NCBI GenBank assembly: GCA_900768265.1
Contig: CAAGCF010000036.1
Location: 124,001-188,000, forward strand
Direction of reading: 5' to 3'
Source of the DNA: an uncultured Collinsella sp.
Lineage (GTDB): Bacteria > Actinomycetota > Coriobacteriia > Coriobacteriales > Coriobacteriaceae
DNA length: 64,000 bases
A program made the position numbers and the translations under genes. Every line of letters begins with the position of its first letter. Positions within the stretch are counted from its first letter, which is position 1. The notes under the pieces were generated by a model, which saw only the letters and a program-made list of their open reading frames with translations, was not told where the DNA came from and did not search any database. Of the stretch, positions 34,233-43,581 are shown one piece after another.

Positions 34233-35006
34233 TCAACCAATCAAGCCATATGTTGCTTTCATCGTCTCGAGCAACTGCGTCATCGTTGCGCCCGCAACCC
34301 CAATCTGTTTCAGATTGACGTCGCCTACCTCGCAATCTTTAACAAACGCAAGCATATCGTCCTTCAGTTCTCCGCGCAGGTCGACACCTTCCGACTCGCC
34401 AAGCAGCTGAGCAAGCCTCAGCGCATCGCGTTTATGCTTTTTTACCTTCCTCGAATCAACGTTCTCCCCCGCTTCCCTTCTAGTTTTTAGGTCGAGATAC
34501 GCCTTCGCTTTGAACGGGACAATGTATTCCGTACCCAGGACCGAAACGCCGCCTACGGTCCGAATTCCCTGAAGGAACAAGCTATAGTAAGCATCGTCCA
34601 ACAAAATTGCCGAAAGACTGCTTATGTTTTCATCAACGTGAATTGGCGCCACATCAATCCCCTCACGACCCTTTAGAAAGTCGGGGCACTTCGCGAAGAG
34701 TTCGATCATATGGGGGTAACCCGGCCTCTTAGGCTCTGTGAACCGATAAAAACACGAGCCTTTGCCTTCGCCCCAGCCGCAGCGGTAACCGCCATCACGC
34801 ACCAAAGTCCATATAGCTTCTGCCGTCTGAGGCAACCGGTCATCGGCGACAATTACCACATCAAAATCGTGAGTCGCCCTAAACGGGAGTCCCGCCTCCG
34901 CGAGCAGAATGTCGCATGCCGTGCCGCCGATAAGAGCATACGATCCTGCAGCTTCTTGCATATGCTGCTGAAATTCTTGGAGACCTTCTACAGCGCTTCT
35001 TGCCAT
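34233..35006 (-). CDS. Nucleotidyltransferase-fold protein (AbiEii-like toxin candidate)
   Basis: A 257-residue protein. Residues 20-60 show a nucleotidyltransferase signature: LIGGTACDILL followed by RATHDFDVVIV with the two-Asp pattern. The middle (HMIELFAKCPDFLKG) and the helical C-terminus fit AbiEii/MNT-type proteins by eye, whose toxins transfer nucleotides to tRNA. It overlaps the preceding gene by 19 bases, and AAAGGA lies before the ATG. The gene pair looks like a type IV or MenAT-like toxin-antitoxin unit. Substrate and activity are inference. Confidence 0.6.
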   Translation of the reverse strand: MARSAVEGLQEFQQHMQEAAGSYALIGGTACDILLAEAGLPFRATHDFDVVIVADDRLPQTAEAIWTLVRDGGYRCGWGEGKGSCFYRFTEPKRPGYPHMIELFAKCPDFLKGREGIDVAPIHVDENISSLSAILLDDAYYSLFLQGIRTVGGVSVLGTEYIVPFKAKAYLDLKTRREAGENVDSRKVKKHKRDALRLAQLLGESEGVDLRGELKDDMLAFVKDCEVGDVNLKQIGVAGATMTQLLETMKATYGLIG

Positions 35007-35995
35007 GGATATTCCTTTCCAAACATGCGATCGACTTCGAGCTGAATTCGCTCATCGTCGATTGCCGCCAAAGATAGCGCAAGCGAAATGTCATCGACGC
35101 GGGAGGAGTCAGCAAACACAGGCGCATAGCGCCACGCTTGGATCATCGCCGTCTCGTTATCCGGCAACTCCCCGTCTGCGACTTCGAGGTCGCTCAGTTG
35201 ACGCCATGCACTTCTTAAGACGGCCTTTTGTTCCATACCCGGCGCAGTGAGCATCGAACGCGCAGCGAGCGCCGTCTCCCCGGCGTCAACAAGACAGTCA
35301 ATCTGCGGTGTCTTCCTTGCAAAAAAGACCTTTGAGACAGGCGAGGAGAGCTCCGCCATGTGCTCGCTGAGCAGAAGATCGACGGCAACAGGGAACACGA
35401 CGACACATCGCTCGCGACGCTCGCGCCTCGCGAGCCCCCTATCAACAAGCTCGGTTATGGCCTCACTCGCGCGGCTTGCCGAAATCCCAAGCGCACGACA
35501 AAGGTCATAGGGGCGATATGGCTCCTGGGCTGCTCCCCAGATTGCGGCAGCCTGCGCGTTGGGTGACATCTTGATCGCGTGATTGTGAAACCGGGCACCG
35601 CCCCTCTCCGTGCAGGCTGTGCCCATAAATGGAAGAAAAGCCTGTCTACCTGGGCATACAAAGGGAATCCCTTGTGCGACCAATGCTTTGCGCTGACGTG
35701 CATCGGCATCAGGAAACGAAACGACAACAGGAGTCTCCGCGCGTAAGGCTAGCTGACTATAGACTCTCTTAGCCTCGGGAAGCCCGACGCCAGTAGGCAA
35801 ACTTGCAAGCAAAAACGAAAAACCGTTTGCGTCAACAGCGCGGACCTCAACCGCCCGCAGATGCAGCGGCAAGCGTGTGGATCCAGGCCAAGTTTTGGCC
35901 TTGGCGGAGAGGCCTAGTGCTTCTTGTAAGTAGATTAGCGCTTCGTTCATTTCCATTATTTTCGTTTGATTCCAGTTTATATTGGAATTATACAT
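34988..35995 (-). CDS. Winged-helix protein, probable antitoxin/regulator of an AbiE-like pair
   Basis: A protein of up to 335 residues. A winged helix is suggested around residues 165-205 (YDLCRALGISASRASEAITELVDRGLARR). The remainder has no motif I recognise. Alternative starts are ATGs at 35956 and 35950; none has a strong ribosome site, so the start is uncertain. The 19-base overlap with the nucleotidyltransferase gene means joint expression. The AT-rich upstream region and lower GC at its 5' end suggest acquisition. Confidence 0.6.
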   Translation of the reverse strand: MYNSNINWNQTKIMEMNEALIYLQEALGLSAKAKTWPGSTRLPLHLRAVEVRAVDANGFSFLLASLPTGVGLPEAKRVYSQLALRAETPVVVSFPDADARQRKALVAQGIPFVCPGRQAFLPFMGTACTERGGARFHNHAIKMSPNAQAAAIWGAAQEPYRPYDLCRALGISASRASEAITELVDRGLARRERRERCVVVFPVAVDLLLSEHMAELSSPVSKVFFARKTPQIDCLVDAGETALAARSMLTAPGMEQKAVLRSAWRQLSDLEVADGELPDNETAMIQAWRYAPVFADSSRVDDISLALSLAAIDDERIQLEVDRMFGKEYPWQEAL

Positions 35996-36328
35996 AATTT
36001 TCGGAATTGACGAGATTCCTTTCGTGCATAGGCCAACATTTGAGTTTTCAGAATGTCCAGAATCGGCGGGGCGATTCGGGATACAATATCAATAGAAAAC
36101 GACGCACCCCGCGTAAGTGTACGAGAGCGCGGGCGGCCTAGTTTTCAGCTTTAGTTAAATGCCCGGGATCCGACCCCCGGGCATTCTTATTTGCGCTTGT
36201 TGCGGCGCAAATGCCTTCTACCGTCCGCACCGCGCGAGCGCCTACGGACCTTAAACCGAACCTCATACGAGTCAAGAAACGCGATGACGGATGAGTCCGC
36301 ATCGGACGGTGGAGGCTGCCTGTGTTGT
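35996..36328. other. Gene-free stretch with two hairpins, possible small RNA
   Basis: A -10-like TACAAT (36082-36087, plus strand) is followed by a stem CCCGCG/CGCGGG (about 36109-36134) and by AATGCCCGGG/CCCGGGCATT (36158-36185) with CTTATTTG after it. This could be a short plus-strand transcript, but there is no good -35. Nothing else is seen. Confidence 0.3.
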
Positions 36329-36369
36329 CCAAAAAGAACGGGGCAGACTCCAGTGCGGAGTCTGCCCCG
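36329..36369 (-). terminator. Terminator of the pilin genes
   Basis: The 13-base arms CGGGGCAGACTCC/GGAGTCTGCCCCG enclose GCACT (minus strand), followed there by TTCTTTTTGG. It separates the pilins from the AbiE-like pair and the sortase. Confidence 0.88.
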
Positions 36370-36469
36370 AAAAGAGAATGGCAAAGCAAGAACGTGGATG
36401 GACGAGAAAAGTGTCCGCAAGTCTCATGGCCATCACATCCCACCTGCCAAAGGGATGGGTGAGCGAGCG

Positions 36470-38245
36470 TTACTCCTGCTCGGACTCCTCAGCCTGCTTA
36501 CGGCTGCGGATGAGGTGCGCCACTCCGATGCACAGCACCGCGCCACCGGCGATCCAAGTGAAGGTCACGCCGTTAAGACCGGTGAGGGGAAGGCCCACGG
36601 ACTTGGTGTTGCCGACATTGATGGTGACCTCGCCGGCTTCAGCGTTGGTGCCGGTGTTGTCTTGACCATGAAGATCATTGTCACCGGCAATGCCGTCAAG
36701 CGTACCGAAGGCGATGTCGGTGCGGCCCTTGTCGGACTCGGAAACCTTCGCCTTAAGCTCCGTCACCTTCATGGTCGCGTCGTCATACTTCGCGGTGATC
36801 TTGAAGGTGAAGGGGTTGGCCTTGGTGTAGGAGCCGTCGGGGGCCTCGACCTCGGTCACCTTGTAGGAGCCGGCGTCGAGGCCGGAGACGGCAATCTTGC
36901 CTTCTTTGTCGGACGTGAACATCACGTAGTCGGGAAGGTTGTTAACGTTGGCAACGGTCACGAGCTGGCCCGCGACAACGCCCGCGGTAGTGTCCGTCTT
37001 CGAGGCGACGTACTGGCCATTGGTGTTCGCGTCATCGGACTGGATGGTGAAGACGGCGCCCGCGAGGCCCTTCTCGGTGCCCTGGTCGACCTTGTTGAGG
37101 TTGAGCTTGAACGCGAAGTCAGCGACGGTGTCCTCAATCGTCTCGCCCGTGCCGGCGGCATACGGGTTGTTCGAGTACTCGAGCTTGACGGTGTTGGGGT
37201 TGCCGCCCTTCTTGTCGCTGGCTGCGTTGCCGATTACGGCATTACTGTTGAGCTTGGCCTTGTAGAAGACGACGATCTGAGTGTTGGCGTCCACATCCGC
37301 AACGTCCTTGAGGCCCTTCTTGGTACCGTCGACCTTGAAGTCCACCGTCAGCGTTTTGTTGCCGCAAGCAACCTCGTACTTGCTCTCATCGATCTTGTTA
37401 TAGACGTCATGGTTCACCGCGTACACCTCAACCGAGCCGTCGACATAGTCAAGGCCGTCGGAAAGCACGTCCGTGAACTTGTAGGCATAGGTGCTGAAGG
37501 TGGCGTAGTTGCTGGCAATCGTGCCGGTGAGCTTGTAGTTGACCTCCTGGCCGATCTGAGAATCGGCGACATCTTTCCATTTGTCGGAACCCTTGATGTC
37601 GTCGGAGACGGCATCCGCGTCGTCGAGGACCTTCTTCTCGACCGTGGGAACGTCCTTCTTTGGCGTGACGGTCGTCGTGCTTTTGCCATCGATCACGGCG
37701 TAGACGGGAGAGGTGAACGCATCGGTCGACTTATCAGCAGGTTTACCGGCAGTAGCGGTAAGGAAGAGCCAGTAGCCGGCATTGAGGCCGGAAAGGGACG
37801 GGCTGCCCGCGGTCGTCGTCTGCCAGCCGTCCTTGCCGTCCAGTTTGGCGGCGATCGAGCTCAGGACGTTGTCGCTCGCGACCTTCGAGTCGGTCCCGGA
37901 AACCCCGGCGTTGGCGCTCAGCCAGTCGGCGGCGTCTTGCGCGTAGTCGCTGGCGTATTCGGGATCCTTCACTTGAATGGCGGCCACCACGGCATCCTTG
38001 ACGTCATTGCTTGCCCACTCGATGTTGCTCACCGTCTTGGCCCCGTCGGTCGTCGTGACCGTCGCTTTGAAGATCTGGATACCCTTATAGGTCGATGTGT
38101 TGTCATATCCAGTATCCGAGAATGTTACAGTCGAGCCCTCCGCAGCAAACGCCATGGTAACCGGGGCCATGACGCCACCGAAGCTCAGGGCCGCCGTGAG
38201 GCCGGCGGTTACTGCCAGGCGTGCGATGTTCTTGTTCATGTGCAT
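36470..38245 (-). CDS. Major pilin subunit (SpaA-type, LPLTG-anchored)
   Basis: A 591-residue surface protein. A signal peptide (about residues 1-35, ending MAPVTMAFAAE) is followed by a fimbrial N-terminal domain, a pilin-motif-like TVTPKKDV region, an isopeptide D2-like domain with SYNYATF/VDYVDG-type segments, and a SpaA-like domain with the E-box YKVTEVEAPDGSY. The sorting signal is LPLTG (552-556), then a hydrophobic stretch and a charged tail. GGAGGA precedes the ATG at 38245. Third gene of the pilus cluster; a terminator follows. Sortase C would polymerise it through the pilin-motif Lys. Confidence 0.85.
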   Translation of the reverse strand: MHMNKNIARLAVTAGLTAALSFGGVMAPVTMAFAAEGSTVTFSDTGYDNTSTYKGIQIFKATVTTTDGAKTVSNIEWASNDVKDAVVAAIQVKDPEYASDYAQDAADWLSANAGVSGTDSKVASDNVLSSIAAKLDGKDGWQTTTAGSPSLSGLNAGYWLFLTATAGKPADKSTDAFTSPVYAVIDGKSTTTVTPKKDVPTVEKKVLDDADAVSDDIKGSDKWKDVADSQIGQEVNYKLTGTIASNYATFSTYAYKFTDVLSDGLDYVDGSVEVYAVNHDVYNKIDESKYEVACGNKTLTVDFKVDGTKKGLKDVADVDANTQIVVFYKAKLNSNAVIGNAASDKKGGNPNTVKLEYSNNPYAAGTGETIEDTVADFAFKLNLNKVDQGTEKGLAGAVFTIQSDDANTNGQYVASKTDTTAGVVAGQLVTVANVNNLPDYVMFTSDKEGKIAVSGLDAGSYKVTEVEAPDGSYTKANPFTFKITAKYDDATMKVTELKAKVSESDKGRTDIAFGTLDGIAGDNDLHGQDNTGTNAEAGEVTINVGNTKSVGLPLTGLNGVTFTWIAGGAVLCIGVAHLIRSRKQAEESEQE

Positions 38246-38353
38246 CTTCTTTCCTCCGCTTTCTACTTCGTAACTCATTCGATCGGTCATCATCTGTCTG
38301 TGTCTTAGCATCTGCTTCGCTACGTCTCGCCCCGCTCTCTGTGGGGCTGCCAG

Positions 38354-40021
38354 CTACTCTTTATGGCTGCCACCTCCCCGCTTGACCAGGAGCGCAACCA
38401 CGATGAGCGCGGCTCCGGCGACCGCTGCGGCGGCCGCGGCGTACATTGCCATATCGCCAGTCGAGGGCATAAAGCCTCCGGTGGTAATGCTAGGGGGTGT
38501 GCCGGTGGGCGTGTTGATGAGCGACGCCTCCAGGCTGCCCGTCGACCCGTCCGCACTGTCGGCGCGCAGGGGCGACTCGGCCGTGATGGTGAGCTTGGGC
38601 TTGGCGGCGGCCACCTGGTCGACGTCCAGGCCCTCGGCCTTGACCGTCACGGAGCGCGTGCCCTCAAAGGCGGTGTAGCCCTTGGGCGCCTTGAGCTCGC
38701 GGACTTCCAGCTTGCCCGAGTCCACGCCCGAGACGGTCACGCGACCGTCCTCGCCCGTGGCGACAGTGGCCTTGCCCTCCGCATCCCACGTGCCGTCGGC
38801 CGCCAGCGTACGGCCGCGGTCGTCGGCGATGCTCAGGACCGCCCCGGCAAGCGGCTTGTCGCCGTCGCTGCCGCGCTTGGTGAGCGCGAGATCCCAAGTG
38901 TAGGCGCACGCGTCGTCGCTCGGCGTGTGGGTGAAGCCGGCATCGCCGGACTGGTCGGCAAAGGGAGAGCGCGGGTAGCGCAGGTACACCTCGTTGGGGT
39001 TGCCCTTCGCGATGCCGTGGTTGCACGCGCTGTTGAGCGGCGCGTCGTACACGGCGACCACGCGGGCGCCCGCAGTGAAGGCGTCGGCCCCGCCGAGCGC
39101 GGCGATCAGGTCGCCGGTGCGCACGGTGAAGGTCCCGTCCGCCGCCACCTTGGTGGTGCACTGGGCCGTGATATCGGTCCAGCCCTTCGCGGGCTCGGTG
39201 CCGGCGCGGCCGTCCTTGCCGGTCGAGACGGCGTCGAAGCCGCCGTCCGCGCCCGCCGCCACGTACACATGCATGCTCGCGGCGACCTTGGAGGGGTCGA
39301 GCCCCGCGCTCATGGTGTCGACGAACTGCACCGCGTAGGTGTCGTAGGCGGAAAGGCCCGCGGGAACCGTGGCCGAGAGGCGCCAGTACAGGTCGTCGGC
39401 GACCGTCGCGTCGGCGGCCTTGCCCCAGGCGGCGGTGCTGTCCTCCAGCACGTGCTTGGCCACCTTGGGAGTGGCGGCCTTGGGCTTGACGGTGACGGCG
39501 CTGCCGCCGACCAGGGTCATAATCGGCGCGGTGCCGGCCTCGCCCTGGGCGATGGCCTCGTCGTCGGCGACGATGAGCCAGTAGCCGCAGGGCAGCTCGG
39601 TCGCCGTGCCCGCGTTGAGGGCCACGGACACGGTGCCAGAGCTCTGGAGGGAACGAGCGAGCTGTGCGCTCAGCGCGCTCGTAAGGTGGGAATCGGTGTT
39701 GAGCCACTCGGCAGCTTCCTGCGCGGTGGTCTGGGAATTGGGCATACCGGCGCTGTGCAGCACAGGCAGCGCGGCGTCGCGCGCGGCGTCGCTTGCCCAG
39801 ACAAGGTCGGTGGCGATCTTGGCATCGTTGTCGCCGTCGACGACGTTGGCGCTAAAGATCTGGTAGGCGTCGTAGCTGCGCGCCACGGTGCCGCTCACCG
39901 TGATGGAACCGTTCGAGGTCGGCGCAGCCTGCGCGGATGCGGGGAACACAGCCGCGCAGGTGCCAATCAAGAGGGCAAACAGCGCAAACAAGATCGGGAA
40001 GGAGCAAACTTTCTTATTCAC
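38354..40021 (-). CDS. Minor/ancillary pilin (SpaA-type, MPSTG-anchored)
   Basis: A 555-residue surface protein, signal peptide about residues 1-35 (PILFALFALLIGTCAAVFPA, then SAQAA). The N-terminal domain parallels the major pilin (AYQIFSANVVDGDND). A VTVKPKAATPK pilin-motif-like stretch and an E-box LEVRELKAPKGYTAFE are seen. The sorting signal reads MPSTG (518-522) rather than LPxTG. The start is GTG at 40021 behind AAGGGAGG; it overlaps the adhesin stop by eight bases. GC is higher than in the adhesin gene. Confidence 0.8.
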   Translation of the reverse strand: MNKKVCSFPILFALFALLIGTCAAVFPASAQAAPTSNGSITVSGTVARSYDAYQIFSANVVDGDNDAKIATDLVWASDAARDAALPVLHSAGMPNSQTTAQEAAEWLNTDSHLTSALSAQLARSLQSSGTVSVALNAGTATELPCGYWLIVADDEAIAQGEAGTAPIMTLVGGSAVTVKPKAATPKVAKHVLEDSTAAWGKAADATVADDLYWRLSATVPAGLSAYDTYAVQFVDTMSAGLDPSKVAASMHVYVAAGADGGFDAVSTGKDGRAGTEPAKGWTDITAQCTTKVAADGTFTVRTGDLIAALGGADAFTAGARVVAVYDAPLNSACNHGIAKGNPNEVYLRYPRSPFADQSGDAGFTHTPSDDACAYTWDLALTKRGSDGDKPLAGAVLSIADDRGRTLAADGTWDAEGKATVATGEDGRVTVSGVDSGKLEVRELKAPKGYTAFEGTRSVTVKAEGLDVDQVAAAKPKLTITAESPLRADSADGSTGSLEASLINTPTGTPPSITTGGFMPSTGDMAMYAAAAAAVAGAALIVVALLVKRGGGSHKE

Positions 40022-42344
40022 GACGCTCGCCTCCCTTCGCATTCGCCTTGCGACGAATGTGCATCCAGGCTGCAGCAGCGCAAAGCACCGCCGCGCCGGC
40101 AAGGTACGTCAGAGTGACGCCCGACATACCAGAAAGGGGCAAAGAAGTGGAGTAGGTGTTGGTGAAGGTGGGAGTGGAGTCGTCGGTGAGGGTCTGTTCG
40201 GCGGCGCCGGCGTCTGCTTTCCAGTTGCCATCGGAGCCAACGGTTCCCTTCATGTAGGTCACCGCACAGTCGATCCTTCCTTTGGTGTTATCCGTTGCCA
40301 CAACCTTGAACCTATAGACCGACTTGTCGTACTTGTAGTTAGCAAACGGCGTGGTCGGCTGCTGTTCGCGAACGTAATAAGTAAAGGTTTTGCTTGCACC
40401 GCGACCCGTGGGGTCAGACGTGGACGCGTCGAGGTCTTTAAGCTCATACTTAATGTCTAGGAACATCAGGGGCTGAGACTTGTCGCCACCGGCAGTGGTC
40501 GAGACGGTCTTGACGCTGTCGCCCGTAAAGTTCTCGTTATCCGCAAACTCGAGCGTAAACTCCTTCATCTCGCCACCCTTAACGACCTTAGTTGCCTTAG
40601 GGACCCAGGAACCTTTCGAATCGTACGAGGTGTATACGTTGGTGAAGGTCTTACCCTCGCCGGGGCCGACAATCGAATAAGAGCCCTCAGTAGTATCTCG
40701 TTTCACAACGACGTTCTGGGAGTCAGTTTCGCCCTTGGGATGCTCGACCGCGCTCACGTCTTTGATCTCGTAGTTATGGATTTTGAGCTCTATGGTCTCG
40801 TTCGGATTGTCCCGAGTCGGAACAGGCATGAGCACAGTCGTGTTGTCTTCGACTGTCACCTTAATCTCGTACACGGCGGGGTCATATGTGATGTCGGAAA
40901 CCTTTCCGGCATTTTCGACTAGGTAATATGTAATCGGGCCAGCCGTACCGTTCGCTGCAAACTGCTCACCAAGGTTAAACGTGATGTTGCCTCCATCAAC
41001 ATTACTTGCAGTTCCAACCGGGGTGCAAACGTCATGATTGAATACCCCGCTAGCGAAAGGATCAACCGAATCCTTGCGGTAGACAGTAAAGGAGAACTCC
41101 CCAACTTTGAGGTCGCGGCCGTTCAGCGCCTTGGTCGCCTTCAGCTTAAGGCTCGGGTAGACGTACATATCCGCTGGCTGACCCAAGTACAGGTCACCAT
41201 TCGACATGATGCCGCCACCATGGTTCCAAGAGTAATTGCCGGTGATGAACGTTGTCGCTTCACTCTGCGCAGTAGTTGCAGCGGGGTCTCCAGCTTGAAC
41301 TCCCGAGCTCAAACCGATGCTGTTATAAACCTGCACGCCACCGTTGGCGGGGATAGTAATGGCATCCTTAAGTTCTTTGCTTCCCTTGTATTGGGCGTCA
41401 CCGCCGCCAAGCATCTTACCAATCACCGCCGCAATTGGTTTGTTGTGCCCTTCTGCCGCGAGGAAGAAATCGGCATGGCCGTTCACGCGGAATACTTCCT
41501 TGTCGTAGGCGTCGGAGTCCTGATCCTTGCCGTGACCACCACCGGAAAGATGGGGGGTGCCATCATTGCCTGTATTACTCGCGGAATCGTATGGATTCGC
41601 ACTCTGCTCGCTTCCGGCAGAAGTGTTACCGAAAATCGCAGTGCCGTCGGTGTTTGTTACCAAGGTCTTACCCGTCGGGCAAACCGCAACGCCACCACCA
41701 TAGCCACCGGCCTCATTACTGCTTATATAGGAGTTATAGACAAATAGCCTACCCGCATTAGATGCAGTGTTCGAATCGCCCTGGACGAAGATGCCGCCTC
41801 CGCCCCAGTCAAAGCGAGACATGCAGTGGTTATTAGTAATGTAGACTGGATTAGTATTTGACGTTCCATTTATCATTGCGTCAACCATCTGGCCCACGCG
41901 AATGCCAGCACCCTCAGAGCGGAAGCTCACGTTAGAGGCAATAGTTCCCCCTGTAATTCTGAGCCATGCCGTATCCTTGCGAGACCACCCTTGTCGACCA
42001 ACATCGGCAACATAAACGCCACCGCCAGCTTCCTCAGAATAATTGCCAGTAATCTGACCACCAGAAATGGTGACATGGGCGCCTTCTTTGGCAGCAAGCC
42101 CAGCGCCGCCATGACAACCATTGCCATTATTGCCACAGAAGTTGGCATAGCGATTGTTCGTAATGTAACCGCCGGAAACAGTAACGCTGCCGCCATATTC
42201 GGCCATGATGCCGCCACCAAAGCCAGCAGAATCAAGCGTGCTGTTGCCGGAGATTACGCCATTAGTTATAGTGACCGTGGAGCCTTTAGCATACACACCA
42301 CCGCCACTATAAGCGCTGTTGCCGGCAATTACGCCACCGGTCAA
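40014..42344 (-). CDS. Tip adhesin, C-terminal part (beta-helix and pilin-type domains, LPLSG anchor)
   Basis: A 776-residue open frame continuing the preceding frame after a frameshift. Residues 1-330 are glycine/asparagine-rich repeats (GGGVYAKGSTVTITNGVISG type) of a right-handed parallel beta-helix as in polymorphic adhesins. From about residue 400 come two FctA/Spy0128-like pilin isopeptide domains (LKVGEFSFTVYRKD; MKEFTLEFADNENF). The end is LPLSG with membrane segment and charged tail. The first codons have no ribosome site, so it is probably not translated on its own. Confidence 0.7.
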   Translation of the reverse strand: MTGGVIAGNSAYSGGGVYAKGSTVTITNGVISGNSTLDSAGFGGGIMAEYGGSVTVSGGYITNNRYANFCGNNGNGCHGGAGLAAKEGAHVTISGGQITGNYSEEAGGGVYVADVGRQGWSRKDTAWLRITGGTIASNVSFRSEGAGIRVGQMVDAMINGTSNTNPVYITNNHCMSRFDWGGGGIFVQGDSNTASNAGRLFVYNSYISSNEAGGYGGGVAVCPTGKTLVTNTDGTAIFGNTSAGSEQSANPYDSASNTGNDGTPHLSGGGHGKDQDSDAYDKEVFRVNGHADFFLAAEGHNKPIAAVIGKMLGGGDAQYKGSKELKDAITIPANGGVQVYNSIGLSSGVQAGDPAATTAQSEATTFITGNYSWNHGGGIMSNGDLYLGQPADMYVYPSLKLKATKALNGRDLKVGEFSFTVYRKDSVDPFASGVFNHDVCTPVGTASNVDGGNITFNLGEQFAANGTAGPITYYLVENAGKVSDITYDPAVYEIKVTVEDNTTVLMPVPTRDNPNETIELKIHNYEIKDVSAVEHPKGETDSQNVVVKRDTTEGSYSIVGPGEGKTFTNVYTSYDSKGSWVPKATKVVKGGEMKEFTLEFADNENFTGDSVKTVSTTAGGDKSQPLMFLDIKYELKDLDASTSDPTGRGASKTFTYYVREQQPTTPFANYKYDKSVYRFKVVATDNTKGRIDCAVTYMKGTVGSDGNWKADAGAAEQTLTDDSTPTFTNTYSTSLPLSGMSGVTLTYLAGAAVLCAAAAWMHIRRKANAKGGERRE

Positions 42345-43462
42345 ATTAAGGGCGAGGCACTACCTTTCTCGTTGGAAACCATAATGCCCGCGCCCGCGGG
42401 CGAGCCAGAAGCGCCACACACATAGCCGCCGCTCATGTTGACAGTAGAGCCGTTCTCGGCATAGACCAAGCTGCTAACGCTGCCATCTTGTTTTTGCGTG
42501 ATCACGCCGCTCACAAGGTTAAACGTGCCGCCCTTGCCGTTGTTGTTATACAGATTGATGAGCTTTAGATTTGCGTTGCCGCCGCACGCCACGATGGCAC
42601 CCTTAATATCGACGCTATGACTGACAAGCGTCTCGATTGTCCCTGTACCACTCGGGGTCGATTTGGTCACGTAGTAGGTAAGATTAGACGGAATGCCATC
42701 AACGTAATTTAGCACGGCTTTCTTGCCATAATTATCGGGATTCAGCTTCTGCCCCTGATCAGTCAGCTGTTGGACATCGTTGACCGTCTCAGTCACCGGC
42801 GCGGAGTCCTTAATATCGTCCTTAATTGTAAGTGTTGCGCCATTAGCAACATCAAATAACGGCTTATCGGTGTTCAAGCACTTGATCTTATGACCGTTTA
42901 GATTAAGGGTGATCTCGCCAGCTTGATCAAGCCTAATCTCATCTCTGCATTCAATATCGGCAACAAGCGTAAAAGTAGCGGAGCCTTTTGTATCTCGAAA
43001 GTTCTTGTCAGGAAGCTTCTTACTGAGATCAGACCCACTTGTGATTTCGTAAGTCGATTTATTCTCTGCAGCAAGTGCGATTGAATCCTCGCCGTTAGCA
43101 CTATCATCAGAAGGCTGCGCATCCGCAGGCTGCGCGTCACCCTCTGCCTCCGTGTCATTGGACGACGGACCCGCGACGCCAGCATCGACAGACGCTTCGC
43201 CACTCTCGACATCGTCGCTATTCAGGTTCTCGGCGTCTTTGCCCGTGGAATTGTCCGCACGGGCGTCCTTGCTTAAAGTGCCCTCGTCCGCAGCAACCTC
43301 CTCGGCAGCAACCTCCTGAGTGCCATTGGCAATGGCCTGCGAGATCGGGGGCATGACGAGCGACAGCACCAGGCTCAAAACGGATGCTCCGCACAAAACG
43401 CCTGCCAGTACACGGCGCGTCGCTTTATTACTCTGCTTAGATTTGTCTGAATTCGCTTTCAT
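42341..43462 (-). CDS. Tip adhesin, N-terminal part (signal peptide and start of beta-helix), frameshifted
   Basis: A 373-residue open frame with a long signal peptide (basic N-region, then VLAGVLCGASVLSLVLSLVM), an acidic, low-complexity stretch, and the start of a beta-helix (YVCGASGSPAGAGIMVSNEK). It ends at TGA in 42341-42343, while the same fold continues in the next frame; the shift must fall within 42341-42359. Rejoined, the adhesin would be about 1150 residues. GGGGAGGAG precedes the ATG. It is first in the pilus cluster, as expected for a tip subunit. Confidence 0.7.
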   Translation of the reverse strand: MKANSDKSKQSNKATRRVLAGVLCGASVLSLVLSLVMPPISQAIANGTQEVAAEEVAADEGTLSKDARADNSTGKDAENLNSDDVESGEASVDAGVAGPSSNDTEAEGDAQPADAQPSDDSANGEDSIALAAENKSTYEITSGSDLSKKLPDKNFRDTKGSATFTLVADIECRDEIRLDQAGEITLNLNGHKIKCLNTDKPLFDVANGATLTIKDDIKDSAPVTETVNDVQQLTDQGQKLNPDNYGKKAVLNYVDGIPSNLTYYVTKSTPSGTGTIETLVSHSVDIKGAIVACGGNANLKLINLYNNNGKGGTFNLVSGVITQKQDGSVSSLVYAENGSTVNMSGGYVCGASGSPAGAGIMVSNEKGSASPLI

Positions 43463-43551
43463 CGATGTCTCCTCCCCAAGAGACCGCGATCTTGCTCTTT
43501 CCCTATCAAACGTATCTGCGCAATCTGAAATTGCGCTCGCGTAGTAATACT

Positions 43552-43581
43552 ATTGTAACTATTGTTTAAACATCTGAGCAA
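43552..43581 (-). promoter_or_regulatory. Probable promoter of the pilus cluster
   Basis: On the minus strand TTGCTC (43581-43576) and TACAAT (43557-43552) are 18 bases apart, about 90 bases ahead of the adhesin ATG in an AT-rich stretch. Confidence 0.55.

Noticed and set aside
36191..38308. A 705-codon open frame on the plus strand
   Set aside because: It is antisense to the major pilin gene, which has a signal peptide, sorting signal and ribosome site.
38363..40117. A 584-codon open frame on the plus strand
   Set aside because: It is antisense to the minor pilin gene, Arg/Gly/His-rich, with no start signals.
42341..42359. Programmed -1 frameshifting in the adhesin gene
   Set aside because: No X-XXY-YYZ heptamer is in phase and no clear downstream stimulatory hairpin or pseudoknot is seen; a mutation or assembly error is simpler.
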